In this document: positions 38,046 through 47,712 of the stretch, piece by piece
Layout of the letters: every line of letters begins with the position of its first letter
How positions within the stretch are numbered: position 1 is the stretch's first letter
Assembly (NCBI GenBank): GCA_018666555.1
Contig: JABIZD010000104.1
Coordinates: forward strand, 16,103 to 80,102
Reading direction: 5' to 3'
Source of the DNA: Gammaproteobacteria bacterium
Lineage (GTDB): Bacteria > Pseudomonadota > Gammaproteobacteria > Pseudomonadales > Azotimanducaceae
DNA: 64,000 nt
Translations under genes and position numbers: made by a program
Notes under the pieces: model-generated
Told to the model about the DNA's origin: nothing
Databases searched by the model: none
Seen by the model: only the letters and a program-made list of their open reading frames with translations

Positions 38046-40205
38046 GTGGTGCAACTGGGGCGGTTTACTTTGTTTCTTATTAAAACAATGAGTTCTGTTC
38101 AATGGCTGCTGGCACTGGTCCTGGTGCTTAGTGCTCCGGCTGCTCTCAGTCTGGGATTGGGTCGTTTACAGTTGAAATCAGCGCTTAATCAGGCATTTTC
38201 TGCAGAAATTGAAATCATTAATCGTGATGGCTTGGGTGTTGAGGAAATACTGCCTAATCTGGCAACGCAGGAAGATTTTGAGCAGTTGAATGTAGAGCGA
38301 CGTGCTGATTTGTATGACCTCAGGTTTGAAGTGGTTTTTAATTCTGATGGCAAAACCATGATCAGGGTCAATAGTCGAAACCCGATTGTTGAGCCTTTCC
38401 TGAATTTTGTCGTAGAGGTGATATGGCCATCTGGCAGGTTGGTGCGAGAATATACCGTTCTCCTGGATCCGCCCGTTCTCACCTCGCCAGCAGTAACCCT
38501 GTCGCAAGGATTCAGATCGAGCCGGCCGGATAAAAGCACCCAATCGGGAGGGCAGATTTCCGATTACAAGCAAGACATTAAACCCTGGCAGGCGATGACG
38601 GGCGCTGGTGATACTCTTTGGTTAATCGCATCTCGAATTCGCCCAGATAAATCGGTCAGTATTCAGCAGATTATGCTGGCGCTTCAAAAAGCTAATCCAG
38701 ATGCGTTTATTGATAACAATATTAATAGGCTTAAAGCGGGTTACCGCCTTGAATTGCCGGACCTGAACGCCATGGAAGCTTCCAGCCAGTCTGATGCCAT
38801 CAAAGAGGTGGCGCAACAGAACGGCTGGTTCCGAGAATCGCAGGTAAACCCCAATTCGAAAATGACTGCCGGAAATCAAAAAAAAAATCCTGGTTCACCA
38901 GAGTTAGGGAACTCCAGCGGCTCAGAAGCTGAACTCAGGTTAGTATCCAGCGAAGATACCTTAACCAATACAGTTGACAGCCAGCAGAATGCAGAGGTTG
39001 CGGAGATAGCGCTTGCTGTTGCTGAAGAAGGCCTCGATCTAGCTTTAAGAGAAAACGCTGCCTTGAGCGACAGGTTGGACCAGTTGGAAGACCAGATGCT
39101 TGATTTAGGGAGCCTGGTCAAACTGAAGGACCAGCAGTTAGCGGCTCTGCAGACCCAACTGGATGAGCTCGAGCAGCAGCGTTCAAAACAGACTGAGCAG
39201 CCAGCTTCTCTGGGCTTGTTGGGCAATACCTACGTACAGCTTTTACTGGCCGGGTTAGTCGTACTGATATTGGTCATGGTAATGCTTTATACAAGACGGC
39301 GCCGGCAGGAAAGCAATGCCCTGGATCCGGTGGCGCCGCTACAGGCAGAGCAGGCTACTCCAGACAGCGACGCTATAGACCAAAATACTGAGCCTGCTTC
39401 AGATCCGAGCCCGGAACTAGAAGCCGCGGATCAGCTGGAATCAGCGGAAATAGATAACCAGGATGGGGTAGAAGTCAGCCTAGATCCTGACCTGCAAGCA
39501 GCAGCCCCCGAGCCCGAAAAAGAAATAGAAGAAGAAAGACAAGAAGAAAGACAAGAAGAGGACACGGCTGTGCAGGATGAGGCCTCTGCGGTTGATCTCG
39601 ATGTAGACGCGGTTGCCACCCAGAGTTCAGATCAATTTGAGGAACTTGAATCTCCTGGTGAGTTCAGTGGTGACCAGGCTGAAGAGATCGATTCAGGGGG
39701 CGAGCAAGTGACGGTGGCATTTAGAGAAGATCCACCGCTCGGCCTGGATGATGAAGCCATCCAGGATGGTCCTGAAATTGATCTCGACGAATTGAATCCT
39801 GATGATGCTGAATCTGACCTCGGTGAGGAGGAGATAGATCTGGATCTGGATTTGGAGCTGGATCTTGACATTGATCTCGACACAGAGCTGGAGATGGATA
39901 AATCCGATGACGATATGGCAGAGCTTGACTTGGAAGCAGAACTCGAGCTGCCGGCAGCTGATGATGAGGTTGTCCAGGCAGGGCAGGATGAAACCGCTGA
40001 GGCGGCTGATCTTGACCTGGATGAGGCTTTAGAGGAGCTCGACTTAGACGATAATACGGGTAATAAACTGGATTTAGCCAGAGCCTATCTTGAGATGGGT
40101 GATACCGAAGGTGCTATTAAATTACTCGAGCAGGTTGCCGAGCAAGGACAGCCGTCCGAAATTGATGAAGCCAAGCAGATGCTAGCTGAACTCAAACAGA
40201 TATAG
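38046..40205 (+). CDS. fimV: FimV-like peptidoglycan-binding polarity protein
   Basis: This 719-residue inner-membrane protein resembles FimV of Pseudomonas, which organises polar structures and type IV pili. It has a signal-anchor start and the FimV N-terminal domain (LGLGRLQLKSALNQAFSAEI). A LysM domain lies near residues 180-235 (GDTLWLIASRIRPDKSVS), then a coiled coil. One membrane helix follows near 395-415. A long acidic cytoplasmic region is dominated by Asp-Leu repeats, ending in a C-terminal FimV/TPR helix pair (KLDLARAYLEMGDTEGAIKL). GTG at 38046 has AGGAG upstream; ATG 38088 is an alternative. Gene order asd-fimV-truA supports the name. Confidence 0.9.
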   Translation: MVQLGRFTLFLIKTMSSVQWLLALVLVLSAPAALSLGLGRLQLKSALNQAFSAEIEIINRDGLGVEEILPNLATQEDFEQLNVERRADLYDLRFEVVFNSDGKTMIRVNSRNPIVEPFLNFVVEVIWPSGRLVREYTVLLDPPVLTSPAVTLSQGFRSSRPDKSTQSGGQISDYKQDIKPWQAMTGAGDTLWLIASRIRPDKSVSIQQIMLALQKANPDAFIDNNINRLKAGYRLELPDLNAMEASSQSDAIKEVAQQNGWFRESQVNPNSKMTAGNQKKNPGSPELGNSSGSEAELRLVSSEDTLTNTVDSQQNAEVAEIALAVAEEGLDLALRENAALSDRLDQLEDQMLDLGSLVKLKDQQLAALQTQLDELEQQRSKQTEQPASLGLLGNTYVQLLLAGLVVLILVMVMLYTRRRRQESNALDPVAPLQAEQATPDSDAIDQNTEPASDPSPELEAADQLESAEIDNQDGVEVSLDPDLQAAAPEPEKEIEEERQEERQEEDTAVQDEASAVDLDVDAVATQSSDQFEELESPGEFSGDQAEEIDSGGEQVTVAFREDPPLGLDDEAIQDGPEIDLDELNPDDAESDLGEEEIDLDLDLELDLDIDLDTELEMDKSDDDMAELDLEAELELPAADDEVVQAGQDETAEAADLDLDEALEELDLDDNTGNKLDLARAYLEMGDTEGAIKLLEQVAEQGQPSEIDEAKQMLAELKQI
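39531..39560 (+). repeat. 12-bp tandem repeat inside fimV
   Basis: GAAGAAAGACAA is repeated twice in full and once in half, encoding EERQEERQEE. It is an in-frame low-complexity expansion in the acidic linker and a plausible slippage site for length variation that keeps the frame. Confidence 0.7.
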
Positions 40206-40227
40206 ACTCCAGGGAAGATGATTCGGT

Positions 40228-41028
40228 TTGGAAAGGGTTGCATTGGGCATTGCCTACGATGGTACAGCATATCATGGCTGGCAAAGACAAAAAGGGGTTC
40301 GGACAGTTCAGGCTGAGTTGGAAAGCGCCCTGAGTAAAATTGCCAATGGCGCAGTAACGGTAAACTGTGCCGGTCGTACAGATACTGGTGTTCATGCAAC
40401 GCAGCAGGTCGTGCATTTTGACGCAACGGTTGATCGAACTAGTAAAGCCTGGATCGAGGGGACCAATTCACAGCTTCCAGATGATATTGCTGTCGTCTGG
40501 ATGAAGCCGGTATCGAGTGATTTTGATGCCCGTCATTCTGCGCAAGCACGCCGTTATCTGTATATTATCTCTAATGAGAAACGTCGTAGTCCAATTGGCC
40601 CCAGGCTATACGCCCGTTTTTTTAGACCACTGCAACCTCAAGTGATGCATAAGGCAGCGCAGACATTGTTGGGTGAGCAGGATTTTTCCTCGTTTCGATC
40701 TGCTCAATGCCAAGCATTAACCCCGTTCAGGAATATTCACAGCATCACAGTTAAGCAGCAGGGCAGCCTGATATTTGTAGATATAACAGCGAACGCGTTC
40801 CTTCATCATATGGTTCGTAATATTATCGGCGTGCTGGAGCAGGTTGGTGCTGGCAGCAAGCCTTTGGGCTGGGTCGAGGATTTGCTGCAGATGAAGGATA
40901 GATCTCGTGCTGGGAAAATGGCGCCGGCTTCGGGTCTGTACCTGATCAATGTGATCTACCCGGATCAGTATCAGTTGCCAGATGTGCCCGAATTACCTCA
41001 TCTTATGGGACTTTTGTCCATCAATTAG
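40228..41028 (+). CDS. truA: tRNA pseudouridine(38-40) synthase
   Basis: TruA (266 aa) converts uridines 38-40 in the anticodon arm of many tRNAs to pseudouridine. It has the N-terminal GIAYDGTAYHGWQRQ, catalytic Asp in CAGRTDTGVHATQQVVHFD, and the late NAFLHHMVRNIIGVL. The TTG at 40228 follows AGGGAAG by 10 nt and is the only start giving the family N-terminus; a nearby ATG is out of frame. The gene lies 22 bp after fimV and 58 bp before trpF. Confidence 0.95.
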   Translation: MERVALGIAYDGTAYHGWQRQKGVRTVQAELESALSKIANGAVTVNCAGRTDTGVHATQQVVHFDATVDRTSKAWIEGTNSQLPDDIAVVWMKPVSSDFDARHSAQARRYLYIISNEKRRSPIGPRLYARFFRPLQPQVMHKAAQTLLGEQDFSSFRSAQCQALTPFRNIHSITVKQQGSLIFVDITANAFLHHMVRNIIGVLEQVGAGSKPLGWVEDLLQMKDRSRAGKMAPASGLYLINVIYPDQYQLPDVPELPHLMGLLSIN

Positions 41029-41086
41029 ACGTGTCGTGTTAGACTACCGATTTTTTTGAGATCCTATCTGGACGGAGATCTGGGAA

Positions 41087-41725
41087 GTGACTAGAACCAG
41101 GGCGAAAATATGTGGGATCACCTCTGTCGACGATGCCAAGGTTGCAGTTCAGGCGGGTGCAGATGCAATTGGTTTGAATCGTTATCCGCACAGCGCACGG
41201 TACATTTCTGTACAGGATGCTATCGATATTAGTGAACAAGTGCCTGCTTTTGTAACCAAGGTTGCCCTGTTCGTTAATGAGACAGCCGCTGAGGTCAAGT
41301 CCTTTCTGGATCATGTCTCAGTGGATTTATTACAATTTCATGGAGACGAAGACGAAGCTTACTGTAAGCAGTTCGACTTACCCTATATAAAAGTATTCAA
41401 GTTGGAAAGTGGTGCTGAACTGGCTACTCGGGCCAGACATTTCCCATCCAGTCAAGGCATTTTGGTTGATTCAATGGTACCTGGGCAGCAGGGTGGAACG
41501 GGTCAGGTGTTTGATTGGCAGGGTTTAGCCGACTTTGATCAACCACTGATTCTGGCTGGTGGCTTGAATAAGGATAACGTTAGCCAGGCTATTGCCATAG
41601 TCAAACCCTACGCGGTAGATGTGTGTAGTGGCGTGGAGTCGGCTCCGGGTGTTAAAGATGCTACTAAGATAAAGGAATTTCTGGCTGTAATTGCAGCCGC
41701 TGATCGAGGCAGTCATTATGGGTAA
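41087..41725 (+). CDS. trpF: Phosphoribosylanthranilate isomerase
   Basis: TrpF (212 aa) performs an Amadori rearrangement in tryptophan synthesis. The catalytic Cys is in AKICGIT and the catalytic Asp in [23 protein letters not shown] and [10 protein letters not shown] are also typical. The segment [12 protein letters not shown] differs from the more common GFVFYPPSPRYV form. GTG start at 41087 with GGAG upstream. Its end overlaps the trpB start by 8 bp. Confidence 0.94.
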   Translation: MTRTRAKICGITSVDDAKVAVQAGADAIGLNRYPHSARYISVQDAIDISEQVPAFVTKVALFVNETAAEVKSFLDHVSVDLLQFHGDEDEAYCKQFDLPYIKVFKLESGAELATRARHFPSSQGILVDSMVPGQQGGTGQVFDWQGLADFDQPLILAGGLNKDNVSQAIAIVKPYAVDVCSGVESAPGVKDATKIKEFLAVIAAADRGSHYG

Positions 41726-42947
41726 TCAACTTCTGGGGTTAAACGAGGATCGGTCACTTTTTCCGGATGAGCATGGTCATTTTGGCACCTATGGAGGAAA
41801 GTTTGTCTCGGAAACGCTGATGGCAGCGTTGGATGACCTGGAAAAAGAATATACGCGATTAAAGACGGATGTAGACTTCCTGGAAACGCTCAATAGTGAT
41901 CTTGAGCATTATGTTGGGCGGGCCTCTCCTCTTTATTACGCCGAGCGATTGACACAGGAAGCGGGTGGAGCCCAGATCTGGCTTAAACGCGAAGATCTAA
42001 ATCATACTGGCGCACACAAGATTAATAATTGCATCGGCCAGGCCATTCTTGCTAAACATATGGGTAAGCCCCGTATCATTGCAGAAACCGGTGCCGGGCA
42101 GCATGGCGTTGCTTCAGCTACGGTCGCAGCTAGATTGGGCTTGTCCTGCTGTGTCTATATGGGCAGTGAAGATATTCAGCGGCAGAGTCTTAATGTCTAC
42201 AGAATGAAATTACTGGGCGCTGAAGTCGTACCCGTGACCTCAGGCTCAAAAACGTTGAAAGATGCGCTGAATGAAGCCATGCGTGATTGGGTAACCAATA
42301 TTGATGATACGCATTATATTATTGGTACCGTAGCCGGGCCACATCCCTATCCTATGATGGTTCGTGATTTTCAATCCGTTATCGGTCGGGAGGCCAGGCA
42401 ACAATTTGCTTCTCGGCAGGGTGGCTTACCTGATGTCGTCATTGCCTGCGTCGGTGGCGGCTCTAACGCGATGGGGATTTTCTATCCCTTCCTCGATGAC
42501 CAGGACGTGCGATTGGTTGGCGTTGAAGCAGCTGGCAAAGGTCTTCAGTCCGGTCAACACGCAGCGCCGCTCAACGACGGCATAGTGGGTGTTTTACATG
42601 GGAATCGAACCTATTTGATGCAGGATGAAAATGGCTTGATAGCGGAGACTCATTCAGTGTCTGCTGGCCTTGATTATCCCGGTGTTGGCCCAGAACATGC
42701 CTGGTTAAAAGATATCAAGCGGGCGGAATATGTTGCGGTGACGGATCAGGAAGCGTTGGCCGCATTTAGGCAACTCAATCTTCTTGAAGGAATACTTCCG
42801 GCCCTGGAATCGAGTCATGCGGTTGCTTATGCCATGCAGTTAGCTGGAACCCTGTCCCCAGAGCAAAATATCATAGTAAACCTGTCTGGTCGTGGTGACA
42901 AAGATGTTCCAACGATGGCTAAGTTAGACGGAATTTCCATAGCCTAG
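41718..42947 (+). CDS. trpB: Tryptophan synthase beta subunit
   Basis: TrpB (409 aa) joins indole and serine through PLP. The PLP lysine is Lys101 in [13 protein letters not shown]. Other marks are [28 protein letters not shown], the phosphate-binding [10 protein letters not shown] and NLSGRGDKD near the C-terminus. The reading frame can start at TTG 41691, but ATG 41718 gives the normal length. It overlaps trpF by 8 bp and is followed by trpA after 8 bp. Confidence 0.97.
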   Translation: MGNQLLGLNEDRSLFPDEHGHFGTYGGKFVSETLMAALDDLEKEYTRLKTDVDFLETLNSDLEHYVGRASPLYYAERLTQEAGGAQIWLKREDLNHTGAHKINNCIGQAILAKHMGKPRIIAETGAGQHGVASATVAARLGLSCCVYMGSEDIQRQSLNVYRMKLLGAEVVPVTSGSKTLKDALNEAMRDWVTNIDDTHYIIGTVAGPHPYPMMVRDFQSVIGREARQQFASRQGGLPDVVIACVGGGSNAMGIFYPFLDDQDVRLVGVEAAGKGLQSGQHAAPLNDGIVGVLHGNRTYLMQDENGLIAETHSVSAGLDYPGVGPEHAWLKDIKRAEYVAVTDQEALAAFRQLNLLEGILPALESSHAVAYAMQLAGTLSPEQNIIVNLSGRGDKDVPTMAKLDGISIA

Positions 42948-42955
42948 GGAGCGAC

Positions 42956-43768
42956 ATGAGCCGATTATCAAGAACAGTAAGTTCATTGTATGACCTGAGA
43001 AAAAAGGCCCTGGTTACCTATATTGTCGCGGGTGACCCTGAACCGTCCATTACCGTATCCCTGATGCACAAAATGGTCTCAGCCGGAGTTGACGTCATTG
43101 AACTGGGGGTACCCTTTTCTGACCCAGAGGCGGAAGGTCCGGTCATACAACAAGCTCATGAAAGAGCGTTGCGATCCAGGACATCACTACTTGATGTGAT
43201 GCAGCTAGTGGCTGAGTTTCGTGATAAAGACCAGTCGACACCGGTCGTGTTGATGGGCTATTTAAACCCGATCGAAAAAATGGGCTATGAAATTTTTGCC
43301 GAACGTGCCTCAGGTTGCGGAATAGATGGAACCATTATCGTTAATCTACCCCCGGAAGAGGCAAGTGATTTATCGTTGTGCCTTGAGCAGCATGATATTG
43401 AAAGCGTGTATTTACTTGCCCCAACAACGACCCCTGAGCGCGCTGCGAAAATTTGTGCTCACAGCAGGGGCTTCGTCTATTATGTTTCTCTGAAAGGGAC
43501 TACCGGAGCCGGTAGTCTTGATGTGACAGAAGTAGCTGAAAAAGTTCGTGACCTGAAGACCATTGCCAGGATTCCGCTGTTTGTCGGATTTGGCATCAAA
43601 AATGGGCAAACAGCAGCAGCGGTGGGCTCGGCTGCAGACGGTGTTGTCGTTGGCTCAGCTATTGTTGATATCATGGCGCGTCATGAGGCTGATCGAGGAC
43701 TGCTCGAGAATTCCGTAGTAGAGCTCATCCGGGAAATAAGGTCTGCTTTAGATGCACTCACCGCTTGA
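42956..43768 (+). CDS. trpA: Tryptophan synthase alpha subunit
   Basis: TrpA (270 aa) cleaves indole-3-glycerol phosphate and channels indole to TrpB. The general Glu (E. coli Glu49) is in VIELGVPFSD. The second catalytic residue, Asp60 in E. coli (DPLADGP), reads Glu in DPEAEGP. The loop YYVSLKGTTGAGSLDV and phosphate site GFGIKNG are present. The 3' end overlaps folC by 17 bp, whereas accD often separates these genes in related genomes. Confidence 0.96.
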   Translation: MSRLSRTVSSLYDLRKKALVTYIVAGDPEPSITVSLMHKMVSAGVDVIELGVPFSDPEAEGPVIQQAHERALRSRTSLLDVMQLVAEFRDKDQSTPVVLMGYLNPIEKMGYEIFAERASGCGIDGTIIVNLPPEEASDLSLCLEQHDIESVYLLAPTTTPERAAKICAHSRGFVYYVSLKGTTGAGSLDVTEVAEKVRDLKTIARIPLFVGFGIKNGQTAAAVGSAADGVVVGSAIVDIMARHEADRGLLENSVVELIREIRSALDALTA

Positions 43769-45008
43769 ATCCTGGCTTGATTATATCCAGAAACTACATC
43801 CGGTAAAATGGGACCTGGGCCTTGAACGAGTCGCCCAGGTGAGCGCTATACTGGGCGTCGAGCATCCGGGAGCGCAGGTCATTGTCGTTGCCGGTACCAA
43901 TGGTAAGGGGACAACGTGTGAATATCTGCAGGCTATGGCTCTGGCTGCGGGAAAGAAGGTCGGATTAACGACCTCACCTCATCTGATTACCTACAATGAA
44001 CGTATACGGATCAATGGCGTCTCTGTAGCGGATGCACAAATTGTAGCTGCTTTCGAAACAATTGAAGCTTCAAGGGGTTCTACTTCGCTTAGTTACTTTG
44101 AATTTTCGGCCTTGGCCGCAATGTTGATCTTCAGTGAAGCTGCGGTGGATATTGCGATTTTAGAAGTGGGTCTGGGCGGGCGACTGGACGCAATGAATAT
44201 AGTAACACCTGATCTATGTGTTATTACCCAGATTGCTCTGGATCATCAGGATTATCTGGGCGAGACGAAACAAGAAATTGGCTTGGAAAAGGCTGGAATT
44301 CTGCGTTCTGGCGTACCGCTTGTTCTGCTTGATAGGCCTGCGACTCAATCCATACTAGTCGAGGCTGAAAGGCAGGCCGCACCAGTGAGCCAACTAGGCG
44401 ATGAATTCGGGTATCGGTCCGGTCAATATTGGTGTCTGGATTCTGACGGAGAAAATGTAGTCTATAGCGTAGAGCATATGGGCTGGCTACCCAGTGCCAG
44501 CGTCGCCGGTGCATTACAGGCTGCACACCTTGGCGGCTTTGCACCAGATAAGCCACGATTTGATGAGGTTCTGAACCATACCCGCCTGGCGGGACGCATG
44601 CAGCAGATTCAATGGCATGGCAGACACCTGATCCTGGATGTTGCCCACAATCCGAGCGCCGCTGAATTTTTGTACCAGCAGATAAGCCAGATACCCAACA
44701 GGGAGAGGGTGCTGGCGGTGGTTGGCATGTATGCGGACAAGGATTTTTCTGCAGTACTGAATGTGATGAATGGGGTTATTGATGCCTGGTATTTGGCCGA
44801 AACTGACGAATCTCGATCTGCCTCCAGCACGGTATTAAAAAAAGCACTTGCTGAAGAAATGCAACCCGTTGCCCGTTGTTATGCTAAAGTAGTAAGCGCT
44901 TTTGAGGCAGCATTTGAGGCCAGTGGCCCGGGAACGATTATACTGGTGTTTGGTTCCTTTCCGGTGGTGGGTACGGTGCTCGATTTACTGGAAGTTGAAC
45001 CTTTTTGA
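43752..45008 (+). CDS. folC: Bifunctional dihydrofolate synthase/folylpolyglutamate synthase
   Basis: FolC (418 aa) adds glutamate to dihydropteroate and extends folate polyglutamate tails. The Mur-ligase-like ATP-binding loop VAGTNGKGTTCEYL is near residue 40, followed by TSPHLITYNERIRING. ILEVGLGGRLDAMN and the metal-binding LDVAHNPSA in the C-terminal domain are also seen. It starts inside trpA (17-bp overlap), implying coupled translation, and its stop overlaps the start of the SPOR-domain gene. Confidence 0.95.
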   Translation: MHSPLESWLDYIQKLHPVKWDLGLERVAQVSAILGVEHPGAQVIVVAGTNGKGTTCEYLQAMALAAGKKVGLTTSPHLITYNERIRINGVSVADAQIVAAFETIEASRGSTSLSYFEFSALAAMLIFSEAAVDIAILEVGLGGRLDAMNIVTPDLCVITQIALDHQDYLGETKQEIGLEKAGILRSGVPLVLLDRPATQSILVEAERQAAPVSQLGDEFGYRSGQYWCLDSDGENVVYSVEHMGWLPSASVAGALQAAHLGGFAPDKPRFDEVLNHTRLAGRMQQIQWHGRHLILDVAHNPSAAEFLYQQISQIPNRERVLAVVGMYADKDFSAVLNVMNGVIDAWYLAETDESRSASSTVLKKALAEEMQPVARCYAKVVSAFEAAFEASGPGTIILVFGSFPVVGTVLDLLEVEPF

Positions 45009-45577
45009 ATGGAAATCCGAGTATTGTGGAGCTCAAGTTAAAACAGCGTTTAATGGGGATGATCGTAGTGGCGTCACTTGCCATCATTTTTCTTCCCATG
45101 CTGTTTGACGGTTCAAATGAAGAGCGTCTCAGACTGACTACCACGATCCCCAAACCGCCAAAAATTTCAGTAGAAAGAGTCTCTGTAGCCGAGATAAAAG
45201 CGGGTATGAAAAGCCTGGAAGCAACCAGCGCCGCCAGGCTACCCACCGAAGTAGTAGACCACAGGGAATACCCAGCTTCTCAAAGTCTAATTTTGGATGA
45301 AAATGGTTTGCCGGTAGGTTGGAGCCTGCAGGTGTCCAGTTTTAAAGATAACCAAAAAGCCCGTCGGCTGAGAAGTGAAATACGAGATCTGGGCCATAAG
45401 AGTTATATCCTCGAAAGTCTCACTAACAAAGGCCTGTTTTATCAAGTTCTGGTGGGGCCTTCTCTGGATAAGACGAGCTTACAGAAAACAGGTGAGGAAC
45501 TCGCTGAAAAGTTGAATTTGACAACCCAGATAACGCGTTATCGAGTCGAAGACGATTCAGGTCAGGTAGGCGGCTGA
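45005..45577 (+). CDS. SPOR domain-containing protein (DedD-like)
   Basis: This 190-residue bitopic membrane protein has a short cytoplasmic start (ELKLKQRLMG) and one membrane segment (MIVVASLAIIFLPMLF). A periplasmic linker follows, then a C-terminal SPOR domain (about 105-180; WSLQVSSFKDNQKARRL, YQVLVGPSLDKTS) that binds denuded septal peptidoglycan. It corresponds to the SPOR gene between folC and cvpA in Pseudomonas and E. coli (DedD). The TTG at 45005 has GGAAG upstream and overlaps the folC stop; the GTG at 45026 would also give a DedD-like N-terminus. Confidence 0.88.
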   Translation: MNGNPSIVELKLKQRLMGMIVVASLAIIFLPMLFDGSNEERLRLTTTIPKPPKISVERVSVAEIKAGMKSLEATSAARLPTEVVDHREYPASQSLILDENGLPVGWSLQVSSFKDNQKARRLRSEIRDLGHKSYILESLTNKGLFYQVLVGPSLDKTSLQKTGEELAEKLNLTTQITRYRVEDDSGQVGG

Positions 45578-45579
45578 AT

Positions 45580-46167
45580 ATGCAGATGAGTAATGTGGAT
45601 TTGATTATTATTGCGGTAGTGGCGATCTCGACGGCGATATCCCTGTTGCGGGGGTTCGTCAGGGAAGCTTTATCTCTGGGCGTCTGGGTGTTGGCTTTGG
45701 TCGTTGCCAGAGTTCTGTCTGGGCCTGTTGCGGAAATACTCAGGCCATATATTGAAAACTCGACAATGCGACTGGGCGTGTCCTATGTCGTTCTGATCAT
45801 CGCCACCCTTTTTATTGGTGCCCTGTTGACCAATGCAGTCAGTGATCTTGTCAGGCGGACTGGTCTGAGTGGTACGGACCGTATGATTGGTTTGTTTTTT
45901 GGTGCTGCGCGAGGGCTTATTGTGGTCATGATTGTGGTTGCTGTTATGTATTACTTAACCGCATTACCAGAAGCACCCTGGTGGCAAGAGTCCGTGCTTG
46001 TTCCGCAGGTGTTACGATTGATCGAATGGCTTTCACCCCTGATTTTCAGTAAAGCAAGTGTCCTGCTGAATACGCTAACTAGCAGTGTGCTGATTGCAGA
46101 GTGCTGTCAGACCGGAGAACTGCTGGCATTCGCCAAAACAGGTCATCAAACACTGAGCATACTTTAA
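45580..46167 (+). CDS. cvpA: CvpA family membrane protein
   Basis: This 195-residue protein has four hydrophobic helices and the CvpA hallmarks. These are an early LIIIAVVAISTAISLLRGFVREALSL-type block (core SLLRGFVREA) and the RTGLSGTDRMIGLFFGAARG loop. CvpA is required for colicin V production in E. coli and affects envelope stress and purine-linked phenotypes; its molecular function is unclear. It lies directly before purF, the conserved arrangement. Confidence 0.92.
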   Translation: MQMSNVDLIIIAVVAISTAISLLRGFVREALSLGVWVLALVVARVLSGPVAEILRPYIENSTMRLGVSYVVLIIATLFIGALLTNAVSDLVRRTGLSGTDRMIGLFFGAARGLIVVMIVVAVMYYLTALPEAPWWQESVLVPQVLRLIEWLSPLIFSKASVLLNTLTSSVLIAECCQTGELLAFAKTGHQTLSIL

Positions 46168-46180
46168 AAGGATAGGCAGA

Positions 46181-47692
46181 ATGTGTGGTTTAGTCGCAAT
46201 GGTAGGAAAAAAAGCAGTCAGTTACGATCTATATGATGCGTTGACCTTACTACAGCATCGAGGCCAGGATGCTGCCGGGATGATGACTTGTGATGGCGAC
46301 AAACTTCATTTACGTAAAGAAAATGGCCTGGTGCGGGACGTTTTCAGCCAGGACCAGATGGACACATTAAAGGGTTCGATGGGAATAGCCCATGTTCGCT
46401 ATCCGACTGCAGGAACGGCAAGCTCCGCTGAAGCCCAGCCCATGTATGTTAATTCTCCCTTCGGTATCTGTATGGCGCATAACGGTAACTTAACAAATGC
46501 CGAGTCATTGAATGAGGATTTGTTCAGATCTGACAGGCGTCATATTAATACCAGTTCTGACTCGGAAGTACTGCTAAATGTGTTCGCCCATGAGCTTCAG
46601 GATGTTTCCGGCCTGCGACTGCAACCAGAGGAAGTATTTGAAGCGGTTAAGCGCGTTCATAAAAGGGCCATCGGTGCCTATGCGGTTGTCGCCCTGATTA
46701 CCGGTTATGGAATTGTCGGTTTTCGGGACCCTAATGGCATTCGACCGATAGTGCTGGGTGAAAGACAGGGGCCATCCGGAAGTGATTATATGATTGCATC
46801 AGAAAGTGTTGCTTTGGGTGTGCTGGGCTTTAATTTGATTGATGATATTGGCCCTGGCGAAGCCGTCTATATTGAGACCAATGGAAAAGTTCATCGTCAG
46901 CAGTGCGCTGAGAATGTGAGCTGGAATCCGTGTATATTTGAGCATGTTTATCTGGCAAGGCCGGATTCCATTATTGATGGTGTGTCGGTCTATAAGGCTC
47001 GCTTGAAAATGGGAGAAAAGCTGGCCGATAAGATCCTCAGATTGCACCCTGATAACGATATCGATGTCATCATCCCGATCCCTGATACCAGTACAACAGC
47101 AGCATTACCCATGGCGCACCGATTGGGTGTTAAGTACCGTGAAGGCTTAGTTAAGAATCGTTATGTTGGCAGGACCTTCATTATGCCAGGCCAGGAGGAG
47201 CGGCATAAATCGGTGCGCCGGAAGCTCAATACCGTAGAGCTCGAATTCAGGGGTAAAAACGTATTGCTGGTTGACGACTCGATTGTTAGAGGCACCACAT
47301 CCAGGCAGATCGTACAAATGGCTCGGGACGCTGGTGCTACCAAGGTCTACCTGGCTTCAGCGGCACCACCGGTTCGGTTTCCGAATGTTTATGGTATTGA
47401 TATGCCTGCAGCCAATGAATTTGTTGCCCATGACCAGTCCATTGATGAGATAGCGGAATATATTGGCGTTGACTGGCTGATCTATCGGGACCTTGAGGAT
47501 TTGCAGTCGTGTGCCATGGGTATTAATCCCCGTATTGAGCGATTTGATTGCTCGATATTTGACGGGCATTATGTCACCGGCGGGGTTGATGATTGGTACC
47601 TTAATCGAATAGAACGTCAACGTAACGATTCAGCTAAAGAAAAGCTCGAAGCCGAAAGGCGTGGTGTGATTGAATTACATAACCATGCCTAG
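46181..47692 (+). CDS. purF: Amidophosphoribosyltransferase
   Basis: PurF (503 aa) commits PRPP to purine synthesis, using glutamine nitrogen. The N-terminal glutaminase starts MCGLVAMVG, so Cys2 becomes the nucleophile after methionine removal and there is no propeptide. The phosphoribosyltransferase PRPP loop is LLVDDSIVRGTTSRQIV. VRYPTAGTASSAEAQP and IRPIVLG are also conserved. It closes the fimV-to-purF rightward run, with the MoxR gene 20 bp later. Confidence 0.97.
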   Translation: MCGLVAMVGKKAVSYDLYDALTLLQHRGQDAAGMMTCDGDKLHLRKENGLVRDVFSQDQMDTLKGSMGIAHVRYPTAGTASSAEAQPMYVNSPFGICMAHNGNLTNAESLNEDLFRSDRRHINTSSDSEVLLNVFAHELQDVSGLRLQPEEVFEAVKRVHKRAIGAYAVVALITGYGIVGFRDPNGIRPIVLGERQGPSGSDYMIASESVALGVLGFNLIDDIGPGEAVYIETNGKVHRQQCAENVSWNPCIFEHVYLARPDSIIDGVSVYKARLKMGEKLADKILRLHPDNDIDVIIPIPDTSTTAALPMAHRLGVKYREGLVKNRYVGRTFIMPGQEERHKSVRRKLNTVELEFRGKNVLLVDDSIVRGTTSRQIVQMARDAGATKVYLASAAPPVRFPNVYGIDMPAANEFVAHDQSIDEIAEYIGVDWLIYRDLEDLQSCAMGINPRIERFDCSIFDGHYVTGGVDDWYLNRIERQRNDSAKEKLEAERRGVIELHNHA

Positions 47693-47712
47693 ATATCTAA
47701 AAGGTCAGTATC

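Noticed and set aside
39431..39883. Ser/Arg-rich antisense frames opposite fimV
   Set aside because: They are shadows of the Asp/Glu/Leu repeat coding in fimV.
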